Origin: Bacillota bacterium
GTDB lineage: Bacteria; Bacillota; Clostridia; Tissierellales; Peptoniphilaceae
Direction: 5' to 3'
NCBI GenBank assembly: GCA_028724185.1
Contig: JAQYDN010000010.1
Span: forward strand, 37,115 to 101,114
Length of the DNA stretch: 64,000 bases
This document shows positions 19,312 to 27,459 of the stretch, piece after piece; the stretch's first letter is position 1, and each line of letters begins with the position of its first letter. The position numbers and the translations under genes are program-made. Below the pieces are notes generated by a model. That model was given only the letters and a program-made list of their open reading frames with translations, searched no databases and was not told the DNA's origin.

Positions 19312-20400
19312 TTAGCGCGCGTCGTCAAAAACCCGGCGGATCTCTTTTAACAGGGCGTCGTTCGCCGCCTCGCTCAAAAGGCAAAACCGGAAAAACCGTT
19401 CGTCGAGGTTTTTAAAGTTCGTGCAGTCGCGAATGACCATCTTTTTTTCGAGGAGCGCATGTCGAAGTTCCGCGGCGGTGCGGGAGCGGTCGCGAATTTT
19501 GACGAGGACGAAGTTGCCGTAGGAGGGAAAGACCTTGAGCGCGTCGATCGCCTCGAGGCCGGCGCACATTTTTTCCTTCTCGTCCTGGACGAGCCGGTAG
19601 GTCTTCGCCTTGTAGGCCTCGTCCGAAAACATCACGCGGCCCATCATCTCGGCGAAGATGTTGATGCCCCACATCGAGAGATTGTCCGAGAGGGCATGGA
19701 GGATGTCGGGATTTTTCGCGATGCCGTAGCCCAAGCGGATTCCGGGGGAGGCGAAAAATTTACTCGTTCCCCTCACGACGAAAAGGTCGTCGCGCTGCGT
19801 GGCGAGTGAGGCCGCGGAGTAGACGCCGCGGTCGGTAAATTCGATGTAGGTTTCGTCGACCAGGATGCTCGCGGAAGTCTCCTCCAAGATGCGCTCGATG
19901 TCGACGCGCGTGAGGATCGATCCCGTGGGGTTGTTCGGATTGGTGAGGACGTAGAGCTCGATGTCTTCGGTTCGGATCGTCTCGATGATGCGGTCCACGT
20001 CGATCTTAAAATTTTCGCGGTAGTCGAGCTTGTACTCGACGATCTCGGCGCCCACCTTGTCGAGCTCCCGCTCGTATTCGCTGTAGCAGGGGCTGTTTAA
20101 GAGGGCGCGCTTCGGGTGAATATGCGCGATATAGGCCTGAATCAGCTGTGAGGTGCCGCTTCCCAAGACGATCGCCTCGGGGCGCGCGTGGACGTAGTCG
20201 GCAATCGCTGCCTTCAGCTTGCGGTATTCGGGATCGGGGTAGCGGCTCGCGGCGCCGACATGCTCCCTAAGGAAGGCGAGCGCCTTCGGCGAGGGGCCCA
20301 GGGGATTAATGTTTGATGAAAAGTCCAAAATATCGTCCGGACTCCAGTGATATTTTTTTTCTAAATCGTAAAGATCTGCACCATGTGAATTCTTTTTCAT
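19312..20400 (-). CDS. PLP-dependent class I/II aminotransferase (CobD/HisC-like)
   Basis: A 362-residue fold-type I enzyme related to threonine-phosphate decarboxylase and histidinol-phosphate aminotransferase. The start (HGADLYDLEKKY) and DFSSNINPLGPSP are typical of CobD-like proteins. NPNNPTGSIL and RGTSKFFASPGIRLGYG follow, the latter with the PLP-binding lysine. No cobalamin or histidine genes lie near, so the substrate is uncertain. AGGAGGT precedes the ATG. It is divergent from the threonine aldolase gene, with only 63 bases between them. Confidence 0.75.
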   Translation of the reverse strand: MKKNSHGADLYDLEKKYHWSPDDILDFSSNINPLGPSPKALAFLREHVGAASRYPDPEYRKLKAAIADYVHARPEAIVLGSGTSQLIQAYIAHIHPKRALLNSPCYSEYERELDKVGAEIVEYKLDYRENFKIDVDRIIETIRTEDIELYVLTNPNNPTGSILTRVDIERILEETSASILVDETYIEFTDRGVYSAASLATQRDDLFVVRGTSKFFASPGIRLGYGIAKNPDILHALSDNLSMWGINIFAEMMGRVMFSDEAYKAKTYRLVQDEKEKMCAGLEAIDALKVFPSYGNFVLVKIRDRSRTAAELRHALLEKKMVIRDCTNFKNLDERFFRFCLLSEAANDALLKEIRRVFDDAR

Positions 20401-20463
20401 GATACCTCCTTGATAAGGCTATGATATAATGGCAGAAAACAAAAAACAAGAATCGAGGTAGCT

Positions 20464-21474
20464 ATGTTTAACTTCAGAAATGATTATCACGATCTCTGCC
20501 ATCCCGCTGTATTGGAGAAGCTCAAGACGTTACAAGAAGAAGGAAATATCGGTTACGGATACGATCCGCACTGTGAACGGGCGGCCGACCTCATTTGCGA
20601 TGCGATCGGCGAGCGTTTGCCCGTACACTTCGTACCCGGCGGCACGGCGGCCAATGCCCTCGCCCTCGGTTTCAGACTATTGCCCCACGAGGCGGTCGTG
20701 TCGGCGGATTCGGGGCATATCGTATCCGACGAAGTGGGAGCGATCGAAGCCGGCGGCCACAAGATCGTCACCGTCGAAACCGAAGACGGAAAGTACGATC
20801 CCGAAAAACTCGAGGAATTCTTAAACACCTTCGGAAGCTTTCACAACGTCCTTCCCGGCATCATCTATCTCTCCAACGCCACGGAGACGGGGCGCGTCTA
20901 TACGAAAGAGGAACTGGCGGAGATTCGACGAGTGGCCGACCGCCACGAACTCCCCGTCTACATCGACGGCGCGCGCATGGGTTCGGCCCTGACGAGCGAG
21001 GCGTGCGACTTGACGCTTTCCGATTATCCGAAGTACGCCGACATCTTCTCGATCGGGGGCACGAAAAACGGCGCCCTCTACGGGGAAGCGCTCGTCTTCG
21101 GCGACAAACGGCTCGCTGAGGAATTTATCTACTATCAAAAACAGCGTTCGCTGCTCCTCGCGAAGGGATTCGCCCTGGGCGCGCAGTTCGAAGCCCTCTT
21201 CGAAGACGGTCTGTTCTTCGACATCGCAAAGACGGCCAACGCCATGGCGTCCGTCCTCTACGACAAACTCTCGGAGGCGGGCTACGCGCCCATGTATCCG
21301 CTCGAATCGAACCAGATCTTCGTCGAGGTCGAGGGAGAGAAACTCGAAAAACTCGCAGAAGGTGGCCAATTCGAAGTGATCGAAAAAGGAGCGAAGAGCA
21401 TCGTCCGCTTCGTGACCTCGTATCAGACGCGGCCCGAAGAGGTCGACGCGTTGATCGACATCTTGAATGCGTAG
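20464..21474 (+). CDS. ltaE: Low-specificity L-threonine aldolase
   Basis: PLP enzyme splitting threonine (and often allo-threonine or phenylserine) into glycine and an aldehyde. The 336 residues match the beta-eliminating lyase family: NDYHDLCHPAVLEKL at the start, YIDGARMGSALTSE with the PLP-contacting aspartate, and GGTKNGALYGE with the PLP lysine (K201). GAGGTAGC lies before the ATG. With serine dehydratase elsewhere in the window it supports hydroxy-amino-acid catabolism. Confidence 0.88.
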   Translation: MFNFRNDYHDLCHPAVLEKLKTLQEEGNIGYGYDPHCERAADLICDAIGERLPVHFVPGGTAANALALGFRLLPHEAVVSADSGHIVSDEVGAIEAGGHKIVTVETEDGKYDPEKLEEFLNTFGSFHNVLPGIIYLSNATETGRVYTKEELAEIRRVADRHELPVYIDGARMGSALTSEACDLTLSDYPKYADIFSIGGTKNGALYGEALVFGDKRLAEEFIYYQKQRSLLLAKGFALGAQFEALFEDGLFFDIAKTANAMASVLYDKLSEAGYAPMYPLESNQIFVEVEGEKLEKLAEGGQFEVIEKGAKSIVRFVTSYQTRPEEVDALIDILNA

Positions 21475-21513
21475 AGCGCGTGTATAGGAAACGTCAATTC
21501 ATACTAAATTAGT

Positions 21514-21542
21514 TTGACAATCGCGCTTTAGCGTGATATTCT
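21514..21542 (+). promoter_or_regulatory. Promoter for the Cys-rich leader and amino-acid importer
   Basis: TTGACA (21514-21519), 17 bases, TATTCT (21537-21542). The predicted start is near 21549, giving about 25 untranslated bases before the leader ATG. Confidence 0.85.
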
Positions 21543-21573
21543 TTAAAAAAGCAAAAAAGAAAAGAGCGTTTTT

Positions 21574-21684
21574 ATGTTGAGATTAGTACAAGACATCTGC
21601 ACATACAATGGAAACTGTACCTGCTGTTGTACGGGATCTTTGCCTGCGCAAATGTTTTGTATAACGGATTCTTATATAAAATAA
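21574..21684 (+). CDS. 36-residue cysteine-rich leader peptide (candidate attenuator)
   Basis: A short open frame starting ATG TTG AGA and ending TAA, lying between a near-consensus promoter and an intrinsic terminator. The peptide has six cysteines (C9, C15, C17, C18, C19, C29), with the cluster CTCCC at residues 15-19. Only a weak purine-rich site (AAAAGAG) precedes it. Downstream are all four genes of a polar amino-acid importer whose binding protein resembles the cysteine-binding CjaA. The likely role is as a leader peptide whose translation senses charged tRNA-Cys. A hairpin TTTGC-CTGC-GCAAA (21639-21652) lies just after the Cys codons. It could instead be a small secreted or modified peptide, but there is no signal peptide or maturation enzyme nearby. 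Confidence 0.6.
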   Translation: MLRLVQDICTYNGNCTCCCTGSLPAQMFCITDSYIK

Positions 21685-21705
21685 GAGACGGAATCGAAAC
21701 ATTCG

Positions 21706-21731
21706 AAAAGCGGGCCTAGGCCCGCTTTTTT
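21706..21731 (+). terminator. Intrinsic terminator between the leader peptide and the importer genes
   Basis: AAAAGCGGGCC (21706-21716) pairs perfectly with GGCCCGCTTTT (21719-21729), and T residues follow. It lies 21 bases after the leader stop codon and upstream of the first permease. Without regulated read-through it would block the operon, which is why I read it as an attenuator. Confidence 0.85.
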
Positions 21732-21753
21732 ATTTTACCTGAAAGGGGTTGTC

Positions 21754-22422
21754 ATGAACGGAGCGTTTATCCGGGAGATGCTACCGCACTACGTCGAGGC
21801 CGCCAAGCTCACGGTGTCCATCGGAATGATCGGCGTCGTGGGTTCTCTCCTGGTCGGACTCATCCTCGCATTTATACGCATCGAAAAGATCCCCGTGTTA
21901 AACGGCATCGCGGGGGCGTATATCGAACTGTCGAGGAATACGCCGTTACTTATTCAGTTGTTTTTTCTGTACTTCGGCCTTCCCAAGATCGGCATCGTCC
22001 TCTCCTCGGAGGCCTGTGCGATCGTAGGTCTGATTTTTCTCGGGTCGAGCTACATGGCCGAGACATTCCGCTCCGGCCTGGAGGCGGTCGACGATCGGCA
22101 GATCGAGGCGGCAAAGAGCATCGGCCTTACCTCCTCGCAGCGCATGCGTTACGTCGTCTTGCCGCAGGCGATCGCCGTCGCGGTCCCCTCGATCGGGGCG
22201 AATATCATCTTCCTGCTCAAGGAGACCTCGGTCTTCAGCGCCGTCGCCCTTGCGGATTTGATGTACGTCGCAAAGGACTTGATCGGCATCTACTACGAGA
22301 CCGACGAGGCGCTGTTGCTGTTAGTTTTAAGTTATCTCGTGATACTGGTTCCCGTAGCGATCATCTTCTCGCTACTCGAAAGGAGGTTGCGCCATGGCAT
22401 CGGGAGCGGAGCTCTTAACTAA
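21754..22422 (+). CDS. Polar amino-acid ABC importer permease (probable cysteine/cystine importer)
   Basis: A 222-residue inner-membrane permease of the His/Glu/Gln/Arg family. The EAA loop that docks the ATPase is EAAKSIGLTSSQRMRYVVLPQA-like, centred near residue 125. LSRNTPLLIQLFFLYFGLP is typical of the family. AAAGGGG precedes the ATG. The end overlaps the second permease by 29 bases. It is the first gene after the candidate cysteine attenuator. Confidence 0.93.
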   Translation: MNGAFIREMLPHYVEAAKLTVSIGMIGVVGSLLVGLILAFIRIEKIPVLNGIAGAYIELSRNTPLLIQLFFLYFGLPKIGIVLSSEACAIVGLIFLGSSYMAETFRSGLEAVDDRQIEAAKSIGLTSSQRMRYVVLPQAIAVAVPSIGANIIFLLKETSVFSAVALADLMYVAKDLIGIYYETDEALLLLVLSYLVILVPVAIIFSLLERRLRHGIGSGALN

Positions 22423-23071
22423 TGTCAATACGTGGATCCGCCTGCTTAAAGGCCTCGGCGTGACCCTCCTCGTATCCTTTCTCTCTGTGGCGCTCTCCAT
22501 CGTCTTCGGCCTCCTCTTCGGCTGGATTATGACGAAGCGGTCGAAGGTGGTGAAGGTGCTCAGTAAAATATATCTCGAATTTATGCGGCTCATGCCGCAG
22601 CTCGTCCTCCTGTTTATCGTCTACTTCGGACTCGCCCGCGCGCTGAACATTCATATCTCGGGTTTCCACGCGGCGATCATCGTCTTTACCCTCTGGGGGA
22701 CGGCGGAGATGGGCGATTTGGTGCGCGGGGCGATCTCCTCGATCCCCAAACACCAATATGAGGCGGCGGCCTCGATCGGGCTGACGCGCTTCGACACCAT
22801 GCGCTACATCATCCTGCCGCAGGCGTTAAGGCGCCTCATTCCCCAGGCGATGAACCTCGTGACGCGCATGATCAAGACCACCTCGCTCATCGCCCTGATC
22901 GGCGTCATCGAAGTCATCAAGACCGGACAGCAAATTATCGAGGCGACCCGCCTCGACATTCCGACGGCGGCGCTTTGGATCTACCTCGTCATCTTTATGT
23001 TGTATTTCCTCGTCTGCTACCCGCTTTCGAAACTCGCCGGACACTTGGAAAATAAATGGAAGGAGGCATAA
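22394..23071 (+). CDS. Polar amino-acid ABC importer permease
   Basis: A second permease, 225 residues, partner of the one upstream. Its EAA loop (EAAASIGLTRFDTMRYIILP) and FMRLMPQLVLLFIVYFGLA match the same family. The start ATG lies inside the first permease gene with AGGAGG seven bases upstream. Its stop codon overlaps the ATPase start by one base (TAATG), so the three genes are translationally coupled. Confidence 0.93.
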   Translation: MASGAELLTNVNTWIRLLKGLGVTLLVSFLSVALSIVFGLLFGWIMTKRSKVVKVLSKIYLEFMRLMPQLVLLFIVYFGLARALNIHISGFHAAIIVFTLWGTAEMGDLVRGAISSIPKHQYEAAASIGLTRFDTMRYIILPQALRRLIPQAMNLVTRMIKTTSLIALIGVIEVIKTGQQIIEATRLDIPTAALWIYLVIFMLYFLVCYPLSKLAGHLENKWKEA

Positions 23072-23805
23072 TGGCCATTTTAGAAGTCAACTCGATTACA
23101 AAGCGCTACGACGACTTGGAAATCTTCCGCGATTTCTCCCTAAGCGTCGAACAAGGCGAAGTCCTCGTGGTGTTGGGGCCGTCGGGCTGCGGAAAGAGTA
23201 CGCTGCTTCGGTGCATCAACGGGCTGGAGCGCATCCAGTCGGGCGACATCCTCCTAAACGGAGAGAGCGTCGTGAAGGACGAAAAACAGATGCCCGACGT
23301 CCGAAAAAAAATCGGCATGGTCTTTCAATCCTACGAGCTCTTCGGACATATGAAGGTCCTGGACAACCTGACTCTGGGACCGGTCAAGGCGAAGGGCGAA
23401 GATAAAGAGGAGGCGGAGGCGCGGGCGATGGAACTGCTCAAGCGCGTCGGCCTCGCGGACAAGGCCGACAGCTACCCGAGGAGCTTATCCGGCGGGCAAC
23501 AACAGCGGGTCGCCATCCTGCGCGCCATGTTGATGCGACCGGAGATCTACCTCTTCGACGAGGTAACGGCCGCCCTGGATCCCGAAATGGTCCAGGAGGT
23601 GCTCTCCCTCGTCGCGGAACTGGCCGAAGAGGGCAAGACCATGCTCATCGTCACCCACGAGATGGAGTTTGCCAAGCACGTCGCCGACCGCATCCTCTTT
23701 TTGGAGCGGGGCGAAGTCGTCGAGGATTCCGATCCCGAGACATTCTTCGAGCATCCGAAGACCGAGCGTGCCGAGCGATTTTTAGAAGGATTCCACTATC
23801 ATTAA
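23071..23805 (+). CDS. Polar amino-acid ABC importer ATP-binding protein
   Basis: Energises the importer. The 244-residue protein has Walker A (GPSGCGKST), a Q-loop (MVFQSYELFGHM), signature LSGGQQQRVAI, Walker B (EIYLFDEVTAALDPE) and a switch histidine (IVTHEME). ATG at 23071 was chosen because AGGAGG lies four bases upstream and MAILEVNSITKRY is a normal family start; an ATG at 23056 precedes that site. The sequence is GlnQ-like. Confidence 0.95.
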   Translation: MAILEVNSITKRYDDLEIFRDFSLSVEQGEVLVVLGPSGCGKSTLLRCINGLERIQSGDILLNGESVVKDEKQMPDVRKKIGMVFQSYELFGHMKVLDNLTLGPVKAKGEDKEEAEARAMELLKRVGLADKADSYPRSLSGGQQQRVAILRAMLMRPEIYLFDEVTAALDPEMVQEVLSLVAELAEEGKTMLIVTHEMEFAKHVADRILFLERGEVVEDSDPETFFEHPKTERAERFLEGFHYH

Positions 23806-23818
23806 AAAGGAGTGTATC

Positions 23819-24691
23819 ATGAAAAAATTAACGACCTTACTTCTCATCGCGATTTTATCCCTGGGACTTGTCGCCTGCGGCGGCGTCCCCGAAGAAGAAG
23901 GAAACGCGGACGCGCCGGCGGCCGATTCGAAGGCCGCGCGGACCGTCCAGGAGATTAAAGATTCCGGCGAAATCACCATCGGCGTCTTCGCCGATAAGAA
24001 GCCCTTCGGCTACGTCGATGACAAGGGCGACTACCAAGGCTACGACATCGCCCTCGGAAACCGCATCGGAGAGGAGTTGGGCGTGAAGGTCAACTACATC
24101 CCCGTCGAGGCGGCGAGCCGCGTCGAGTATTTAAACGCGAACAAGATCGACCTCTTACTCGCGAACTTTACCGTCACCGACGAGCGAAAAGAACAGGTCG
24201 ACTTCGCCCTTCCCTATATGAAAGTCGCCCTGGGCGTCGTATCGCCCGATGGCAACATCACGAGCGTCGAACAATTAAAGGATAAGACCCTGATCATCAG
24301 CAAGGGGACGACCGCGGAAACCTACTTCACCAAGGAACACCCCGAAGTGAAACTTCAAAAGTACGACCAATACGCCGAAGCCTACGGCGCGCTATTGGAC
24401 GGCCGCGGCGACGCCATGAGCACCGACAACACCGAGGTCTTGGCGTGGGCAGTCGAAAACCCGGGCTTCGACGTCGGAATCAAGAACTTGGGCGACGTCG
24501 ACTACATCGCGCCCGCCGTGAAAAAAGGCAACAAGGACCTCCTCGATTACGTCAACGGCGTCGTCGAAAAACTCTACGGCGAGGGCTTCTTCACGAAGGC
24601 CTATCAGGACACCTTGGCGCCGACCTACGGCGATGCGGCGAAACCCGAGGACATGGTCGTCGAGGAAAAACCCGACGGTTACCTCGAGTAA
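23819..24691 (+). CDS. Amino-acid-binding lipoprotein, CjaA-like (probable cysteine)
   Basis: Extracellular solute-binding lipoprotein of the importer. It has a lipoprotein signal ending in LGLVAC with lipid-modified C20, then a short Glu/Ala-rich linker and a type 2 periplasmic-binding fold. ADKKPFGYVDDKG, ANKIDLLLANFTVT, VDFALPYMKVALGVV and LIISKGTTAETYF match, from memory, the Campylobacter cysteine-binding protein CjaA. That similarity and the Cys-rich leader both point to cysteine. The 290-residue length is normal. It closes the operon. Confidence 0.85.
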   Translation: MKKLTTLLLIAILSLGLVACGGVPEEEGNADAPAADSKAARTVQEIKDSGEITIGVFADKKPFGYVDDKGDYQGYDIALGNRIGEELGVKVNYIPVEAASRVEYLNANKIDLLLANFTVTDERKEQVDFALPYMKVALGVVSPDGNITSVEQLKDKTLIISKGTTAETYFTKEHPEVKLQKYDQYAEAYGALLDGRGDAMSTDNTEVLAWAVENPGFDVGIKNLGDVDYIAPAVKKGNKDLLDYVNGVVEKLYGEGFFTKAYQDTLAPTYGDAAKPEDMVVEEKPDGYLE

Positions 24692-24738
24692 ACGGACGGC
24701 GTCTGCGCTTGCAAATAATTTTCCTATAGAATAAAACG

Positions 24739-24780
24739 ACATACCGGAGCCCTTATGTGGCGCTCCGGTATGTTTGCGTT
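24739..24780 (+). terminator. Terminator after the importer operon
   Basis: ACATACCGGAGC (24739-24750) pairs perfectly with GCTCCGGTATGT (24762-24773). The following T tract is short and interrupted. Confidence 0.65.
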
Positions 24781-24847
24781 CGAGTGTCTCTATTAAACCA
24801 TAGGGGCCGCTTAAAAGCGGGGCGCGCCCGCGAGGTCGCCTCGGCGA

Positions 24848-24882
24848 ATAAAAAAAGAGATGTTTGCGGGGGAACATCTCTT
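24848..24882 (-). terminator. Terminator of the minus-strand membrane protein gene
   Basis: AAGAGATGTT (24855-24864) pairs with AACATCTCTT (24873-24882), with A residues to the left that become a T tract on the minus strand. Confidence 0.8.
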
Positions 24883-24901
24883 ATGGATAAGGGGATTGGA
24901 C

Positions 24902-25312
24902 TTACCGCATCTCCCGGTAAATAGGGAATAAATTAAAGATAATCAAGACGAACGCCAAACAGGCGAGGATCAGGATCATCATCGGGCCGATGCCGTTTTC
25001 GAAGAGATAAAAACCGAACGCGACGACGCAGAGCATCATGACCTTGATGTAGGTCGTGATGCGGTTCAGGTGGGCGAAATCGAAGGCGTCGCGCTCCATA
25101 ATGCTTTTTAAGACTTTGCCGAGATCGCGAAAGATGAGCCCGGTGATCAATAAGAGGATGGCGGCAAACGCCTTAAAGACGAGATTTTTCACGTCGAAGT
25201 TGCCACTTACTGCATAGCTGAACATCAAGACGGTCCCGAGGATCGCCAGGGCGAACCATACGATGGAGAAGATCTTGGTAAATTTATAATAGAGGGATAC
25301 ATTCTTTTTCAT
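24902..25312 (-). CDS. Small four-helix membrane protein, unknown function
   Basis: A 136-residue protein with four hydrophobic segments and short loops; I do not recognise a family with confidence. Between helices 2 and 3 is a soluble stretch (LGKVLKSIMERDAFDFAHLN) that resembles the middle of DUF2975-type membrane proteins. ATG at 25312 is preferred over an upstream in-frame ATG because GGAG lies nine bases before it and MKKNVSLYYKF makes a normal N terminus. It is a single gene with its own terminator. Confidence 0.65.
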   Translation of the reverse strand: MKKNVSLYYKFTKIFSIVWFALAILGTVLMFSYAVSGNFDVKNLVFKAFAAILLLITGLIFRDLGKVLKSIMERDAFDFAHLNRITTYIKVMMLCVVAFGFYLFENGIGPMMILILACLAFVLIIFNLFPIYREMR

Positions 25313-25642
25313 AACGAGGCTCCTTTCGATTTGTGCGGGTCGATTCACTGAACAGCGAAGGTCGAATCGTAGAACACGTGATGTCGTTATCTAAATAATA
25401 GCATAAAGTGATGAAGATAGTAAGAAAATTTTGCGGAAAAAGAAAATAAATGATCGAATCGGGGGGATAAAACAAAAATATTCGCATAAGGCGACGGACG
25501 GTCTGTGAGTTGAGCGGATGGATGGACGGAGAGGTCTCGGTGATATCGCGCTTAAACGGGGATCTTGCGACGTGATTACGGAAAAAGGAGATCGGGTATA
25601 ACCATAGATACAAACGATATGAACGGAAATAGAGAAGGAGAG
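25313..25642. other. Intergenic region between divergent genes
   Basis: About 330 bases separating the minus-strand membrane protein from the peroxiredoxin. It should hold both promoters, but I see no convincing -35/-10 pair. A CACGTG hexamer occurs near 25374, and a TATAAC (25597-25602) could be a -10 for the peroxiredoxin gene. No gene is evident. Confidence 0.3.
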
Positions 25643-26098
25643 ATGATTCCATTGACAATTTTACAAAAAGGCGACAAGGCTCCTGAATTCGAACTTCGAA
25701 CACAGACCGGTGAAAAAATAAATTCCAAAGATATCGAGGGCAAGATTTTGCTCGCGTTCCACCCCTTGGCCTTTACGGCTGTTTGCGGCGATCAAATGCG
25801 CGATCTCGAGCGCAACTACGAGCGCCTCAAAGAAAAAGGCATCACGCCCTTCGGCGTGAGCGTCGACGCGCACCCTTCCAAGGGCGTCTGGGCGAAGGCA
25901 CTCGACATCTCGGACTTGACGCTGCTCTCCGACTTTAACCCCAAGGGCGAACTGGCGAAGGCCTGCGGCGTCTACGTCGAGGAAGCGGGCATCTCCGGCA
26001 GAGCCGTCCTGATTTTTGAAGACGGCGAGGTCAAGTGGTCGAAGCAGTATCCCGACGAACAGCTTCCCGATATCGAAGAGATTATCGAACATTGCTAA
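25643..26098 (+). CDS. Peroxiredoxin (AhpC/TSA, Bcp/AhpE-like)
   Basis: Thiol peroxidase reducing hydrogen peroxide or organic peroxides. The 151-residue thioredoxin fold has GDKAPEFELRTQTGE and the active site PLAFTAVCGDQM with peroxidatic C48. C108 (LAKACGV) is a possible resolving cysteine, and the last residue but none after it is C151. The start is uncertain: ATG at 25643 is only two bases after AAGGAG, while a TTG at 25652 would have better spacing. It fits the oxygen-defence theme of this anaerobe. Confidence 0.88.
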   Translation: MIPLTILQKGDKAPEFELRTQTGEKINSKDIEGKILLAFHPLAFTAVCGDQMRDLERNYERLKEKGITPFGVSVDAHPSKGVWAKALDISDLTLLSDFNPKGELAKACGVYVEEAGISGRAVLIFEDGEVKWSKQYPDEQLPDIEEIIEHC

Positions 26099-26102
26099 AA
26101 AC

Positions 26103-26130
26103 AAAAAAGGATCCCGCGGGATCCTTTTTT
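26103..26130. terminator. Bidirectional terminator between the peroxiredoxin and pyrC
   Basis: A perfect palindrome: AAAAAAGGATCCCG followed by its complement CGGGATCCTTTTTT, giving T tracts in both directions. Confidence 0.92.
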
Positions 26131-26140
26131 TACGTCCGCA

Positions 26141-27361
26141 TTAAAATGCGTGGTAGCGGCCTTTGACGACGATTCCTTCGATCGCGCCGGAAAGCGTCCT
26201 GCCGAGCAGCGGCGAGTTGGCGCTTCTTCCCCGAAAGAACGCCTCGTCGACGCGGGTGGTCTTATCGGGGTTAAAGACGACGAAGTCGCCGCCCGCCACC
26301 CCCGCGTGGGGCAGGCGATAAAAGTTTGCGGGGACGACGGTGAGCGCGCCGACGAGGTCTTCGAGCGCGACGGAACCGTTTAAGACGAGTTCCGTATAGA
26401 GCAGGGGAAAGGCGGTCTCGAGCCCGACGATGCCCGAAGGGGCCTCTTCGAGGGACTTCTTCTTTTCTTCGCGCGTGTGCGGCGCGTGGTCGGTGGCGAT
26501 GGCGAAGTGGCTGTCGCCCACAAATGTCCGAAGCACGGCCTCGTCCTCGGCCGTTCGAAGCGGCGGGTTCATCTTTGCGAGTGCGCCGTATTTTTCGACG
26601 TCTTCGCCCGTCATCGTGAGGTGATGGGGCGTGAGCTCGCCGAGGACGCGCCCGCCCGATGCGGCGAAGGCCGAGACCAGGCGCGCGGTCAGCCCGCAGG
26701 AGATGTGTTGGATGTCGAGTTTCGCCCCGGCGCGGTAGGCGAGGGCGAGGTCCCGCGCCGAGAGGGAATACTCCGCCATCGCCTCGGCGCCCTTAAACCC
26801 GAAGGCTTTTGCGTAGCGGCTGTCGATGCCGGGGGTTTCGACGAAGGCGGGGTCCTCCTCGTGCAGACTCACGGGAACGTCGAGTGATTTCGCCTTGTCG
26901 AGTGCCTCTTTAAGCAGCTCTCGGCCCTTTAAGGGCAGGCCGTCGTCTGAAAATCCGACGGCGCCGCGCGCGATCGCATCGTCCATGTCGACGAGTTCCT
27001 CGCCCTTTAACCCGCGCGTCAGGGCGCTCACGGTGTAGGCGTAGACGGGGAGGGATTCGGCGCGCGCGTAAAAATCCGAGATGACGTCGCCCTCCATGAC
27101 GGGATCGGTATTCGCCATGCAGACGACGTGGCCGTAGCCGCCGTGGAGCGCCGCCTCGGCGCCGGTCTCCAAGGTCTCTTTTTCGGGAAAACCCGGGTCC
27201 CTGAAGTGGACGTGCACGTCGACGAACGAGGGAAAGAGGTAGCGGCCCGCGCCGTCGATGTGTCGGTCGGCGCCCTCGACGGGGACGGCGATGTCTTTTT
27301 CTTCGAAGACGTCGTGAAAGGGGTCGATGACCGTCGCGCGGTCGATAAAAAGTGTACCCAT
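26141..27361 (-). CDS. pyrC: Dihydroorotase
   Basis: Cyclises carbamoyl-aspartate to dihydroorotate in pyrimidine synthesis. The 406-residue amidohydrolase has the zinc motif DVHVHFRDPG at about residue 48, later metal histidines (SLHEED, IQHISCG), and ATDHAPHT with the catalytic aspartate. This is a class I enzyme. AGGAGGTT lies before the ATG. No other pyrimidine genes are nearby, so it stands alone here. Confidence 0.94.
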   Translation of the reverse strand: MGTLFIDRATVIDPFHDVFEEKDIAVPVEGADRHIDGAGRYLFPSFVDVHVHFRDPGFPEKETLETGAEAALHGGYGHVVCMANTDPVMEGDVISDFYARAESLPVYAYTVSALTRGLKGEELVDMDDAIARGAVGFSDDGLPLKGRELLKEALDKAKSLDVPVSLHEEDPAFVETPGIDSRYAKAFGFKGAEAMAEYSLSARDLALAYRAGAKLDIQHISCGLTARLVSAFAASGGRVLGELTPHHLTMTGEDVEKYGALAKMNPPLRTAEDEAVLRTFVGDSHFAIATDHAPHTREEKKKSLEEAPSGIVGLETAFPLLYTELVLNGSVALEDLVGALTVVPANFYRLPHAGVAGGDFVVFNPDKTTRVDEAFFRGRSANSPLLGRTLSGAIEGIVVKGRYHAF

Positions 27362-27459
27362 AAAAACCTCCTAAATCGGGATATCAAAGTATGTTAGAAT
27401 AAAGACGATAAAAAAGTAAAAGCGTATACGACACTGCCAACATCGAAACGAGGTAGATT

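Noticed and set aside
21574..21684. The Cys-rich 36-residue peptide as a radical-SAM-modified (SCIFF-like) or bacteriocin precursor
   Set aside because: No maturation enzyme, exporter or signal sequence is adjacent, and the promoter-peptide-terminator-importer order fits a regulatory leader better. Not fully excluded.
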